Source: Symmachiella macrocystis (lineage in GTDB: Bacteria; Planctomycetota; Planctomycetia; Planctomycetales; Planctomycetaceae). From it: DNA of 64,000 nucleotides. Location of the stretch: contig NZ_SJPP01000001.1 of the NCBI RefSeq assembly GCF_007860075.1, positions 3,445,490-3,509,489 of the forward strand, in the 5' to 3' direction. A program made the translations under genes and the position numbers. This document shows positions 10,707 through 19,437 of this stretch, piece after piece. The notes beneath the pieces were generated by a model. The model was not told the DNA's origin. It worked only from the letters and a program-made list of their open reading frames with translations, and did no database searches. Positions within the stretch are counted from its first letter, which is position 1. Each line of letters opens with the position of its first letter.

Positions 10707-11654
10707 ATGACAAACAACGACACAACGCCGGTCAAGCCGCCGCGTCGGCGACCTTGGTGGCGGTCCCACTGGCTGATGCCGGTCCGTATCTATCTGGTGC
10801 TCCTTGTCATGTTAGCCGTTTTTCAAAGATCGCTGATCTACCATCCCCGAAAAGTAGACGACATTCTTCCCGTCGACAGCGGGTTTGCAGACTCGCAAGT
10901 GCATGAAGTCACCGTCACGGCCGATGACGGAACGGCACTGCATGGCTGGTTTCATCCCGCCGGTGCTCAGAGCTGTGTTAGCCACGCCGAATATTCCGAA
11001 CAGCTACAAAGCGATCGGCCGGTGGTGATTGTGTTTTGTGGAAACGCAGGGCATCGCGGGAATCGTGACGATGTGCTGCGGCTGTTTTCAGCGCTGGGTG
11101 TTGACACGCTGATTTTCGATTATCGTGGTTACGGCGACAACGATGGTTCGCCGAGTGAATCTGCGATCTTGGCCGATTCCCGTGCCATTTGGCGGCATGT
11201 GACCGATGAGCAACAAGTTGCGCCGGAGCGGATGATCATATTCGGGGAATCGTTGGGCGGGGGCGTTGCGACGCAACTGGCCGCCCATGCATGTCGTAGC
11301 GGCGAGGTACCGCGGGCGTTGGTGTTGCAAGCTACGTTTTCTTCATTGGTGGATGCGGCTGGATACCACTATCCCTGGTTGCCGGTGCGCTGGTTGTTGT
11401 TGGATCGTTTCGATTCGCAGGCGGTGGTTCCCGAGGTCAATTGTCCCCTATTGCATTTGCACGGGACGGCCGATGAGGTCGTTCCCTTTGTGTTGGGACA
11501 ACGGCTGTTTGCGCGAGCGCCGCAAGCCTCACACACCGGAGTGCCTAAGCAATTCGTGGAACTTCCAGATATCGGGCACAACAATATCGACCGCACCGAA
11601 TTTTCAGAATATGGTCGTGCAATCTCCGGTTTTTTAAAGCAAATTTCGCCGTAG
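10707..11654 (+). CDS. membrane-anchored alpha/beta hydrolase
   Basis: 315 residues from the ATG at 10707, chosen because GGAGAGG stands immediately upstream and the protein then begins MTNNDTTPVKPPRRR. One N-terminal hydrophobic helix (MPVRIYLVLLVMLAVF) follows a basic stretch, so the enzyme is probably anchored with its hydrolase domain outside. The nucleophile elbow GESLGGG, oxyanion-region VIVFCGNAGHRGNRDD, an acid in GTADEVVPF and the terminal His in DIGHNN complete a serine-hydrolase triad. The family (YfhR/BEM46-like) includes esterases and lipases of unclear substrate. It follows the kinase gene closely, and the two may share a transcript. Confidence 0.85.
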   Translation: MTNNDTTPVKPPRRRPWWRSHWLMPVRIYLVLLVMLAVFQRSLIYHPRKVDDILPVDSGFADSQVHEVTVTADDGTALHGWFHPAGAQSCVSHAEYSEQLQSDRPVVIVFCGNAGHRGNRDDVLRLFSALGVDTLIFDYRGYGDNDGSPSESAILADSRAIWRHVTDEQQVAPERMIIFGESLGGGVATQLAAHACRSGEVPRALVLQATFSSLVDAAGYHYPWLPVRWLLLDRFDSQAVVPEVNCPLLHLHGTADEVVPFVLGQRLFARAPQASHTGVPKQFVELPDIGHNNIDRTEFSEYGRAISGFLKQISP

Positions 11655-11774
11655 TGTGGATCTAATACTTGGGCGGCGGACTGAACGCTGTTCCCAGCAA
11701 TCCATTGAAAAACAAAAAGCACCCATTGGGGGCTACCAAGATTCAGAGGTCCAGGGGTAAGGGCGAACAAGCCG

Positions 11775-12737
11775 ATGAGCCAAATTGATATCGAGGGAAG
11801 CGCTCGTCTCTCAGCCGTTATCGCGAATTTTAAGACCCGGCCTGCATCACAGAGTTGGGAACGGGTTCCTTGCGGGGATTCGTCGCAGCAGATTCTTTGG
11901 GCCTGGTACAAGCCGTCCCATTTGCCATTCGGTGTCGTGGTGAATATCCCTGACGAGACCTTCCGCAGCTATCCGCAACGCCAGCAGTTGACGTTGCGAA
12001 CGGTCCTGAGTTGGTTGGGACTGGAGCCGGGGTGCGTTTGGCAATGGACACAATATGGGGTTACCTATGACGCTCAACAGGGGGCGTCGGCGTATTTTGA
12101 TCAACCGTTGACCGATCCGGTCCCTGGAGTGGATTCGGGAATAGCGATTTCATTACTCGCTCCGACCATGCCGGTTGCACCTCCCGCCGCATCCACTTCA
12201 GCTCCGCCATTCGCACCGATGCCCAGTGGCACAGTGCCGTCAGATATCGGCGATCTGTTTGAAAACATCGACACCGATTGGAAAGCGATAGTCAAAGCCG
12301 AGCGGGACTTGGCGCTCTGCCGCAAGAAATTGGTCGATACCCTGTCCCGTTTGGGCTCGCTGAATCGCGACTTAAACCATGAAGAGCAACTGTTCGCGGA
12401 TACGGCGGACAAGGCGGCGTGGATGGACGCGCGGCGTTGGTTGCGCGAAACTGCTTCGCGGGTATCACGATATCTGAAGGATTGTGACGTGGGAGATACG
12501 ACGTCGGCGCCCAAACGGGATTGGATGAAACAGACGTACGAGCAATACATCGTTCCCAAACAAGTCTTTGACGGCATTCAGCACGCCCAACGCGAGTTCG
12601 AAGGCTATCGCAAGATGGTGCAGACATTGTTCGTCAACATGAACGGGGCTCACGCTAGCGCGGTCAGCGATGGGGAGCGACGGGCACATCAGGTGTTGGC
12701 GCGCATCGCTGCGAAGGTTCGCAAGACTAAGAATTAA
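11775..12737 (+). CDS. hypothetical two-part protein with Pro-rich linker
   Basis: 320 residues, no signal peptide or membrane helix. Residues 1 to about 115 look globular (Trp-rich: QILWAWYKPSH, WLGLEPGCVWQWTQYG). A Pro/Ala/Ser linker follows (about 130-160), then a charged helical C-terminal part with RDLALCRKKLVDTLSRLGSL and later helices ending in RRAHQVLARIAAKVRKTKN. I do not recognise a family. The architecture, a small N-terminal domain tethered to a helical bundle, suggests a binding or scaffolding role, but this is inference only. It converges on the AroDE-like gene, with 31 nt between the stops. Confidence 0.7.
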   Translation: MSQIDIEGSARLSAVIANFKTRPASQSWERVPCGDSSQQILWAWYKPSHLPFGVVVNIPDETFRSYPQRQQLTLRTVLSWLGLEPGCVWQWTQYGVTYDAQQGASAYFDQPLTDPVPGVDSGIAISLLAPTMPVAPPAASTSAPPFAPMPSGTVPSDIGDLFENIDTDWKAIVKAERDLALCRKKLVDTLSRLGSLNRDLNHEEQLFADTADKAAWMDARRWLRETASRVSRYLKDCDVGDTTSAPKRDWMKQTYEQYIVPKQVFDGIQHAQREFEGYRKMVQTLFVNMNGAHASAVSDGERRAHQVLARIAAKVRKTKN

Positions 12738-12768
12738 CAGGGGGACGCGATAGACTTTTTCCTGTCAA

Positions 12769-14226
12769 TCACTCCGCCTTCAATGCCGTTTCGAGGACTT
12801 CCAGCGGTGCGGGTTGGCCGGAGATGGCGGTGAATTGTGAGGCGAGTTGTTCGACAGAGATTTTGACCGGTTCGACGACTTTGCAGTACCGTGAGCGTGC
12901 TTCTTGGATAAACGGTGTGTCTTCAGGCATGCCGTCGAGGTCCATGACGGCCATCGAATCTCGCAGAAAACTAGCGGGCAATTTGGTTTTTCGCCCTGGT
13001 TCAAATTCGCTTTCGGTGGAGATGATCACATCGCACAGCGTGGAGAACAGGTTGGCTGTGGGGACGTAGCGGAGGTTGAACAATTGCGATAATAACTGTG
13101 CGCGTTTGTCGTCTCCGGCTGTGATGCTGAGGATTGTGTCGCGGCGTTTGCTGGCGTAGATGGCAGCACGGGCTGTGGAATTGCCGCCGACGACCAACAC
13201 GTTGCGGTGATCGAGTGGTTTTTGATCGCCGCGCGCGGGGCCGAGTGTCGTTTCCAAGGCCTTGAGCGCGGACCGCCACAGCGTGCTGTAAGCTGTCCAA
13301 CCTTTGTCGGACTTCAGCAGCATGTCGGCTTGCTGTGAGATCTCTGCCGAATTTTCAATGTGGTCGGCGAGACGCAGCATGGTTTCGCGATTCTTAGGGT
13401 CGAGCAGTGCTGCTTTGATATGCAGTTTTTCCAGCATCTGCATCATCCGTTCCAACAATTGTGTTTCGACCGGTAAGCAGCGGATGTTGAGATGTGAGTG
13501 GGCGAAGGCTGCGTTGAGGGCGCGTACGGTCTTTATTTGCGGCACATCAAATCCCATCACAGCCACCAGGTGGGTTTGCTGCGAAATATCTCGCCAGCGA
13601 TACGTCGCTTCCAGTTCACGGACACTGATTTGCCCCTCTTGGACCTCCATACCCCGTTCGAGCGCGGCATAAATAAACGGCGATCCCAACTTGCAACTCG
13701 TCAGTGCCAGCGTCAGCCCGGCATCGCCTGTTCCGCTAACGATGACCGGCGCCTTGCCTTGGAAGTTCAGCGCCAACAGCAACGGCCAAGCGGCCTCGAG
13801 CGTCGGCGTGGGAGCGGTGAATCTCACCATGTCGGCGTCGGCATCACACGCCCGCTGGTAGATTGTCTTAAGGTCGGGCAACGAGCCTTGCGAATGCGTA
13901 AAACTGACGATCCGCATCGTCGGTCCGTAACGGGGAATCTTGGCGGCGATGTCGACGTCGATATCCACGAACTCCGGTCCATCAGCAATCGCTTGTCGTA
14001 GAACCGTCACGCGTTCCTGCTCATCGCGGTTCCAAGAACCACCATCCTCTTGACGGCGGCAAGAAATCATCACCGGTTTGCGGCGGCCTTCGATTAGCTT
14101 GGCCACATTGGGTGTCTTGTGCAGGCAGTCCAGCCGGATTTCAACGACGTCGCACTGTGGCTCGGCATTGTACAAGTCGGCCCGAGCCAACGTGTGCGAT
14201 TCCGGCGCAATGGGGATACAGATCAT
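12769..14226 (-). CDS. AroD-AroE two-domain homologue, probably catalytically inactive
   Basis: 485 residues with the layout of planctomycete bifunctional type I 3-dehydroquinate dehydratase/shikimate dehydrogenase. AroD half (about 1-215): VVEIRLD and the Arg of ISCRRQEDGG are kept, but the Schiff-base Lys position reads DADMVRFTAP (Lys to Arg), the His motif reads VSFTHSQG instead of SYHxF, and the substrate Arg near GTGDAGL is absent. AroE half (about 220-485): the SxSPxxHN substrate motif is missing (GFDVPQIKTVRALNAAF), the NTD motif reads STLW, and the nucleotide loop is GGNSTAR. The fold appears intact and the reading frame open, so this is more likely a conserved pseudoenzyme or changed function than a decaying gene. 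It lies last in a minus-strand cluster outside any shikimate operon. Confidence 0.8.
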   Translation of the reverse strand: MICIPIAPESHTLARADLYNAEPQCDVVEIRLDCLHKTPNVAKLIEGRRKPVMISCRRQEDGGSWNRDEQERVTVLRQAIADGPEFVDIDVDIAAKIPRYGPTMRIVSFTHSQGSLPDLKTIYQRACDADADMVRFTAPTPTLEAAWPLLLALNFQGKAPVIVSGTGDAGLTLALTSCKLGSPFIYAALERGMEVQEGQISVRELEATYRWRDISQQTHLVAVMGFDVPQIKTVRALNAAFAHSHLNIRCLPVETQLLERMMQMLEKLHIKAALLDPKNRETMLRLADHIENSAEISQQADMLLKSDKGWTAYSTLWRSALKALETTLGPARGDQKPLDHRNVLVVGGNSTARAAIYASKRRDTILSITAGDDKRAQLLSQLFNLRYVPTANLFSTLCDVIISTESEFEPGRKTKLPASFLRDSMAVMDLDGMPEDTPFIQEARSRYCKVVEPVKISVEQLASQFTAISGQPAPLEVLETALKAE

Positions 14227-14342
14227 AATTCGTACTCGAAATACAAAGGCCCGGTTGACTTCCCGTTGGTCGAATTCTTAGCCACAGATGGGACGCGGAT
14301 AAAACACGAATGCGCGCTTACGCACCCACAATGGACACATGA

Positions 14343-16739
14343 TCACTCGGCGGCTGATTCTTCCAGGATTTTTTTGTAACTTTCTCTCGCTTTTTGGTAG
14401 GCGTCGGCAGCTTGTTGTTTTTCTTCCGGGCGGCGAACACCGATGCGGCCTTCTTTACGATCCCAGCAAACGTCGACCGCATCCAAGCACCATTGTGCGC
14501 TGCGGCGGCTGGCGCGAATCGGTTTGTCGCCGACTTGCACGAACACCGGGTTGGTGTGCACCGAGGGCAAAATTCGCACAGCGATCCAACTCGATTTGTC
14601 GATCTTGACACCAAAACTCAAATGCTGCGTCTTGCCGTCAGCCACGATGTGTTTTGTCGCAACGGGATAGCCGTTGACGATGACTTCTACCGGCACGGTC
14701 CGTGTCTCGCCGACTCGTGCGCGTTCGAGATGCCAATACGGTTTTTCGTCGAGGCGTCGATTGCGGATTCGTTCGGTTTCGGGCGTTGGTTCTTCAGCTA
14801 GTAATGCGGAGACGTCAAACTCAACTTTAACCGTGCCTGCTTCGGGGATATCCAACTGGCTGATTTCTCCGCCGCTGCCCGCTTCGCCGACGCCGACATT
14901 GTTGACTTTGAAATCAACGATATGACTCAACCCGTCGCCGCAGTAACTGCGGCCATCCTTCAGGCCGGCAACCCAGTTGTCGTAATTCAGTTCCTGGTCT
15001 TCGGGGAGTTTGACATAAATGCGACCCAGTCCGACTTTGTCACCATAGATGCAGGGGAAATCGGTTTCGCCGCTGATGCGAGCGCGGTACCCGCAGTTGA
15101 GCGTGTGGTACCAGATGTTCAATTCCCAAATCGATGGGGTGTCGACGGCGGAGATGAAGTCGCAGACGTCGTGGGTGACGGTCACGATGTATTCGTTAGC
15201 GCCGATGCCGTCAAAGGGAGGCATCGCATAGTCGGGGAGCTTGTCCGCCGCTTTGCCTTTTTTGTTCGGCACGCGGTTACCGCGATCGTCGTAGTCGGGC
15301 AACTCCAAGCCCCAACCGCTGTGGCTGTAGCCGACGACGCCCCCTTGTTTTTTCCCCCAGGCCAAAACGGGCAACGTCCAACTCGGCCATTCTTCGATGA
15401 GTTCAGTCCCTTCGTAGTCGTCTTCGTTGAGCCGCAACAAGCAGAGATGTCCGGCATGGGACGAGGGGAATCCACTGACCTCGACGTCATACCGCATTAA
15501 ATAGTTGGGCCGCGACAAGGCAGAGGTCTTGCCTTCGAAATATTGCTTTTGCGTGTACCAGCAAGGCCCCCAACTGAGTACGCAACCGACGTTGAGGTCT
15601 TCGCCGAGAATGTGTCGCATCATATCGGCCGGCGTGACCCCTTCGGTTGGGCTGTCGTAATGCGCGCAACCGGCGGCGTGGACGTGATGGTCGCCGGAGA
15701 ACCAGCGTTGTTTGGCCGGATGCGTCCAACGTCGCAATTTGAAGTCGGCCTGTTGACTCTTCACGTCTGATTTGACGGTCAAGGGGAAGGTGTCGACATA
15801 ATATTCCGGGCCGCGATTGAAGACGACTGTATACTCACCCGGTGGCAGGTGGACCGACTCGCCGTCTGCACGATAGATTTGATCGTGAAAGAAAAAGTCC
15901 GGCGCCATGCGGCGTGCGGGATTGGGATAGACGCGTCCTTTCTCGTCGCGAATGATGAGCGACGCTGTGGTCGGTTCGCCATCGAAGTCCTTGATACCCA
16001 ACGTCACCTCGACCGCCGGCACGCTATCGAACAAGATTGGTACGGCATTGCGAAATCCGAGGTCCTGGGTCCCCTGCCCTACGTTGAATGCCAACTTGGC
16101 TTCTCGTTTGCCCACGTCACGGCTGTAAAGCTGGATGATCCGATACTCAGCTTCCAATCCTGAGAGGGTTGGTTTGAGTGGTTGTTTGTCGAACATGTTG
16201 ATGTCAAGGAACCGTGACTCACCCGCACCGGCAGGAACGAGTTTCTGCTCGGTTTGTGGTCGCTGACGCGCCCCCTTGCCGCGCATATAGACCGGTTGGG
16301 CGTTGGGGCTGTCCGCGACCAGTTTAGCGGTGATGCCTGCTTCGTTGTGCACCTTGATGAGGAACGTCCGCCAACCTTGTTCGATCAATTCTTTGGGGGC
16401 CGGCCCTTCGCCCACCGAGACGCGGCTTTCGGCGTTGATCCGCACGGCTGCCAGTGAGCGTTTGTCGAGGACTTTTTGAATCGCCGCCACACAGTCACGA
16501 TCATCGGGGAGTTTTTTTGCCGCTTCGATGGCCTGCAAGTCAGCGTCGCTCAACGGCACGCCGACGTATTCGAGACCCTCCAGCAAGCGGTCGGTCGCGG
16601 CGACAAAGGGCTGCTTTTCCACGGCAATGAATTCGGGGAAATTTCCCTCAGCCGCCGAAGCGGCATTATTCGTCGCGACTCCAGTGAATAGTACTGCTGC
16701 GAAAACCACTGTCTGGAAAAACCGTTTGACTTGGAGCAT
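14343..16739 (-). CDS. secreted CehA/McbA family metallohydrolase
   Basis: 798 residues from the ATG at 16739, which has AAGGAA about seven nt upstream and gives a clean signal peptide (LQVKRFFQTVVFAAVLF...ASA). The second half contains PHP-type metal motifs: GDHHVHAAG, GYSHSGWG and GETDFP, as in CehA/McbA-like hydrolases of carbamates and related esters. The first half includes a helical segment and beta-rich domains (VTLGIKDFDGEPTTASLIIRD, then LPPGEYTVVFNRGPEYY), like carbohydrate- or protein-binding modules. The real substrate is unknown; planctomycetes carry many such proteins. It follows the propeller/toroid gene by 118 nt and precedes the AroDE-like gene by 116 nt on the same strand. 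Confidence 0.8.
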   Translation of the reverse strand: MLQVKRFFQTVVFAAVLFTGVATNNAASAAEGNFPEFIAVEKQPFVAATDRLLEGLEYVGVPLSDADLQAIEAAKKLPDDRDCVAAIQKVLDKRSLAAVRINAESRVSVGEGPAPKELIEQGWRTFLIKVHNEAGITAKLVADSPNAQPVYMRGKGARQRPQTEQKLVPAGAGESRFLDINMFDKQPLKPTLSGLEAEYRIIQLYSRDVGKREAKLAFNVGQGTQDLGFRNAVPILFDSVPAVEVTLGIKDFDGEPTTASLIIRDEKGRVYPNPARRMAPDFFFHDQIYRADGESVHLPPGEYTVVFNRGPEYYVDTFPLTVKSDVKSQQADFKLRRWTHPAKQRWFSGDHHVHAAGCAHYDSPTEGVTPADMMRHILGEDLNVGCVLSWGPCWYTQKQYFEGKTSALSRPNYLMRYDVEVSGFPSSHAGHLCLLRLNEDDYEGTELIEEWPSWTLPVLAWGKKQGGVVGYSHSGWGLELPDYDDRGNRVPNKKGKAADKLPDYAMPPFDGIGANEYIVTVTHDVCDFISAVDTPSIWELNIWYHTLNCGYRARISGETDFPCIYGDKVGLGRIYVKLPEDQELNYDNWVAGLKDGRSYCGDGLSHIVDFKVNNVGVGEAGSGGEISQLDIPEAGTVKVEFDVSALLAEEPTPETERIRNRRLDEKPYWHLERARVGETRTVPVEVIVNGYPVATKHIVADGKTQHLSFGVKIDKSSWIAVRILPSVHTNPVFVQVGDKPIRASRRSAQWCLDAVDVCWDRKEGRIGVRRPEEKQQAADAYQKARESYKKILEESAAE

Positions 16740-16795
16740 GATCGAAGTTCCTTGCCTGGAATACACGATGGATCGTCGTACGAATAACGCCGTTC

Positions 16796-16846
16796 GCCAT
16801 TGTCAGCCTCAAGGCTGCGAGATTCAAGTTGGAAATGGACAATGGC
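16796..16846 (-). other. intergenic inverted repeat between the propeller and metallohydrolase genes
   Basis: GCCATTGTC (16796-16804) and GACAATGGC (16838-16846) are perfect 9-bp arms around a 33-nt loop that holds a small second hairpin (AGCC-tcaa-GGCT). There is no T-run. It could be an RNA-processing or mRNA-stability structure within the transcript. Confidence 0.35.
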
Positions 16847-16857
16847 CGTATTGGAAA

Positions 16858-19122
16858 TTATTTCTCCGGCGGGGTGATGAGGTCGTAGTACCGTCCCATC
16901 CAATAGGGCATTAACCAAAACGCGGTGCTCCCCTCCCAATGCCCGCCTGCCCCATGGTCAACGAAATAGACGTTTCGATCCCAACGAAACACAGCCCGTT
17001 CGCTGGGAGGCAGCAGACGACGGGTTTGCCGTCGCCCCTCAACGGGGACTCCCACGACCTCCACATCCTCTCGCTGCGAGTTGTGAATGGTGTATTGAAT
17101 CTGATCCAACGGCACGTCCCGCAGAAGTTCAGCACAGGCGCTGAGGTTTGCGTTCCTGCCGGAGAAGGCAGCATACGCGAAACCAAACAACGGACTATCA
17201 TCCTGCCGCACCGGGGCGAACCAAGCTTCCATGCTTTCGCGATAGAGCACACGACGTGCGGGGTCTTGTTCATAGGTCAGCAGCGCCGGATAACAAAACG
17301 CCAACAACTGATATCCGATGTAAGTGAAATAGTCGTTGCCGGTTCTAAGCGGCTTGAGGATGTTTTCCGCGTAGTGCTCTTTGTAAAGCAGTCGATCAAT
17401 TTCGCGATCATATTTTTCGTTGCCTGTGACATGCTTTGCGATCGTCAGATAGGTCAGCGCCTCGACCGAATTGACTCCCCGTTCCAACCACCAGTTAGGA
17501 TCGTCGTTTAGCTTTTCGGGCGCCCAGACGCCCCAACGCGTCGCTTCTCCATCGATGTCGCGGAGGACGTATCCGCCCTTGATGATGTGATCCATAATCC
17601 GTCCGACCAAGGCGGCGACACGTTTTTTCTCGGCATCGTCGGCGACGAGGTCGTAGTAGATCGGATAGCTAAAGAAATGGCCGGTGATTTCGTCGGAACT
17701 GGTGTCCCCTTTCCACAGCCATTTTCCGTCGTCGCTTTTTCGCCAACGAATCTCTACTTTTTTCCAACGGGCCTCTCGTGCAAAGTGGTCGGCGGCTTCT
17801 TCGTCGGTATAAGTCCGGTTGCCGTCCGCCATGCGATTCCATTCGACAGGAATCACCGTGCGGGCTACGAATCCAGATGTGCCGGTCACAGTTTGTAGAA
17901 ACTCCATAGCGCGAAACGCTTCGGTGGCGTTCGCCTTGGCATCGGCTGCTTTCGTGACAGCATAACGATAGGACTCGGCCGCCATATACAGGCCGGTGTA
18001 CATGCCGTCGTTGTCGGTGTCCATCGGTTCGAACGTTGAGATATCACCAGGAACTGGCAGCCGGCAACGTTCCATCAGGCCGGGGGGACGGACGTGTCGC
18101 GCGCGGACGAGCTTATCAAAAAAATCCGCTTTCGATTCGAGTGTCATCTCCCGTTGGCGAATAATGCTGATTCCGTCCGCAGTGGCGATGACTGCTGAGC
18201 CGTCTTTCAAAAATTCAATGTCGCGCACATCGTCGTTGGGCAGCCAACGCAGGCTGTGCCGGAAGGACCAAGTCTTGCCATCAAACCGAGCGGCACCGAT
18301 GGCCGTGCCCACCCAAAGTCGTCCGTCATGCCCCAAGTCCAGACACTGGATGCTCGTCGAGGGGAGTCCTTGTTCGGGGGTGATGGCGGAAACTCGACGA
18401 CCGTCGCGATAGATGTCGATCCCCGCAGCGGAACCGATCCAGACATGCCCGTTGCGATCCGCTGCCAGTGAATTGACGCGGCGGCTCAGCGCCTGTTCCT
18501 GACCTTGCAGCCAGTCGGTCTTGCCGGCCGATTGGCGATACAACCCAGACCAAGCAGCAATATAAAGATCTTCGCCAGTCACCACGACGTCATAAATATT
18601 CGTAGCCCACGGCCCTTCCACCTTCTTCCAGGCATCGCTGGTTTTTTCAAACAGCCCGCGGGGAGTGGCAGCAAAGAGCCGTTTGCCTGTCCACCTGAGC
18701 AATGTCACCGGTCCTTCGATCCCCGTATCCTGCGTGACCTGACCGTCAGCGACCCGAAACAATCCATTCCATGCGCCAACCCACAACGAGCCGTCGGGAT
18801 TTGCCAAAACCGCATACGTGGAGCCATCGACGGTCGCACCGTCTGGAGGGACCAATTGATCCTCCTGGACATGCATCAATCCAGCGGCGGTGGCTGCCCA
18901 GATCTTATCGTTGGTATCGACCGCAATTGCTCGGACATTGTTCCCTGACTTTCGAACGCCTTGACCTTTGGCGACGGCGGCTTTGATAAACGGGCCGCGA
19001 TAATCTTGCAAGAATGGCGTATCAACAATTTTTTCGTCAGCGGCATTCGTAATCGCGGGAGCGACAGCAGTGACGGTTGCCGCCAACAGTACGACCCAGA
19101 GGGGCCCAAACATTTGCTTCAT
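16858..19122 (-). CDS. secreted two-component-regulator-type beta-propeller fused to alpha/alpha-toroid-like domain
   Basis: 754 residues from the ATG at 19122 (AAGGAAG just upstream; a longer frame to 19227 lacks support). Signal peptide: MKQMFGPLWVVLLAATVTAV...NAA. Residues about 40-365 contain repeated propeller blades with the G-x-x-WVG/WIG motif (GSLWVGAWNGLFR, GHVWIGSAAGI, GRLWVGTAIGAARF), as in ligand-sensing domains of hybrid two-component systems, but there is no kinase here. Residues about 370-754 are helical (GLYMAAESYRYAVTKA, SVEALTYLTIAKHVTGN) and look like an (alpha/alpha)-barrel of glycosidase or lyase type; catalytic residues cannot be assigned. It is the first gene of the presumed three-gene minus-strand unit with the metallohydrolase and AroDE-like genes. 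Confidence 0.75.
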   Translation of the reverse strand: MKQMFGPLWVVLLAATVTAVAPAITNAADEKIVDTPFLQDYRGPFIKAAVAKGQGVRKSGNNVRAIAVDTNDKIWAATAAGLMHVQEDQLVPPDGATVDGSTYAVLANPDGSLWVGAWNGLFRVADGQVTQDTGIEGPVTLLRWTGKRLFAATPRGLFEKTSDAWKKVEGPWATNIYDVVVTGEDLYIAAWSGLYRQSAGKTDWLQGQEQALSRRVNSLAADRNGHVWIGSAAGIDIYRDGRRVSAITPEQGLPSTSIQCLDLGHDGRLWVGTAIGAARFDGKTWSFRHSLRWLPNDDVRDIEFLKDGSAVIATADGISIIRQREMTLESKADFFDKLVRARHVRPPGLMERCRLPVPGDISTFEPMDTDNDGMYTGLYMAAESYRYAVTKAADAKANATEAFRAMEFLQTVTGTSGFVARTVIPVEWNRMADGNRTYTDEEAADHFAREARWKKVEIRWRKSDDGKWLWKGDTSSDEITGHFFSYPIYYDLVADDAEKKRVAALVGRIMDHIIKGGYVLRDIDGEATRWGVWAPEKLNDDPNWWLERGVNSVEALTYLTIAKHVTGNEKYDREIDRLLYKEHYAENILKPLRTGNDYFTYIGYQLLAFCYPALLTYEQDPARRVLYRESMEAWFAPVRQDDSPLFGFAYAAFSGRNANLSACAELLRDVPLDQIQYTIHNSQREDVEVVGVPVEGRRQTRRLLPPSERAVFRWDRNVYFVDHGAGGHWEGSTAFWLMPYWMGRYYDLITPPEK

Positions 19123-19437
19123 CGTGAACTTCCTTGAGGATTCGCTGGAATCAGGTCGGCCGGGGCGCGGCGTGATTGAAGTCTTATAAAAATTATGGCG
19201 TGATGGACTCTCATCATGCTCGTTCATACCTGCGCTGGCAAGGACGGCGACGAATTCCTACCGGTCGATGGGCCGATTTTCAGCGGTTTGCGACTCTTTC
19301 CATAGGTGACGAAGCTGTGATTGTGCCGCGCCGCCTCGCAAAGAACTGAGGGGCCGCATCCCATTTGTAGCGTTGTTTTTGTAGACTTTGAGTGAACAAA
19401 GCGGCAAAAACAACAAACCATGCAAGGGATACTGTGG
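19123..19437. other. divergent intergenic region (propeller gene / M24 peptidase)
   Basis: Region of 315 nt between two divergent genes, expected to hold both promoters. I see no strong repeat, palindrome or small gene in it. Confidence 0.4.

Noticed and set aside
15182-15490. Open frames inside the metallohydrolase gene on both strands
   Set aside because: They are shadows of the 798-codon gene; their translations have no domain and arise from codon bias.
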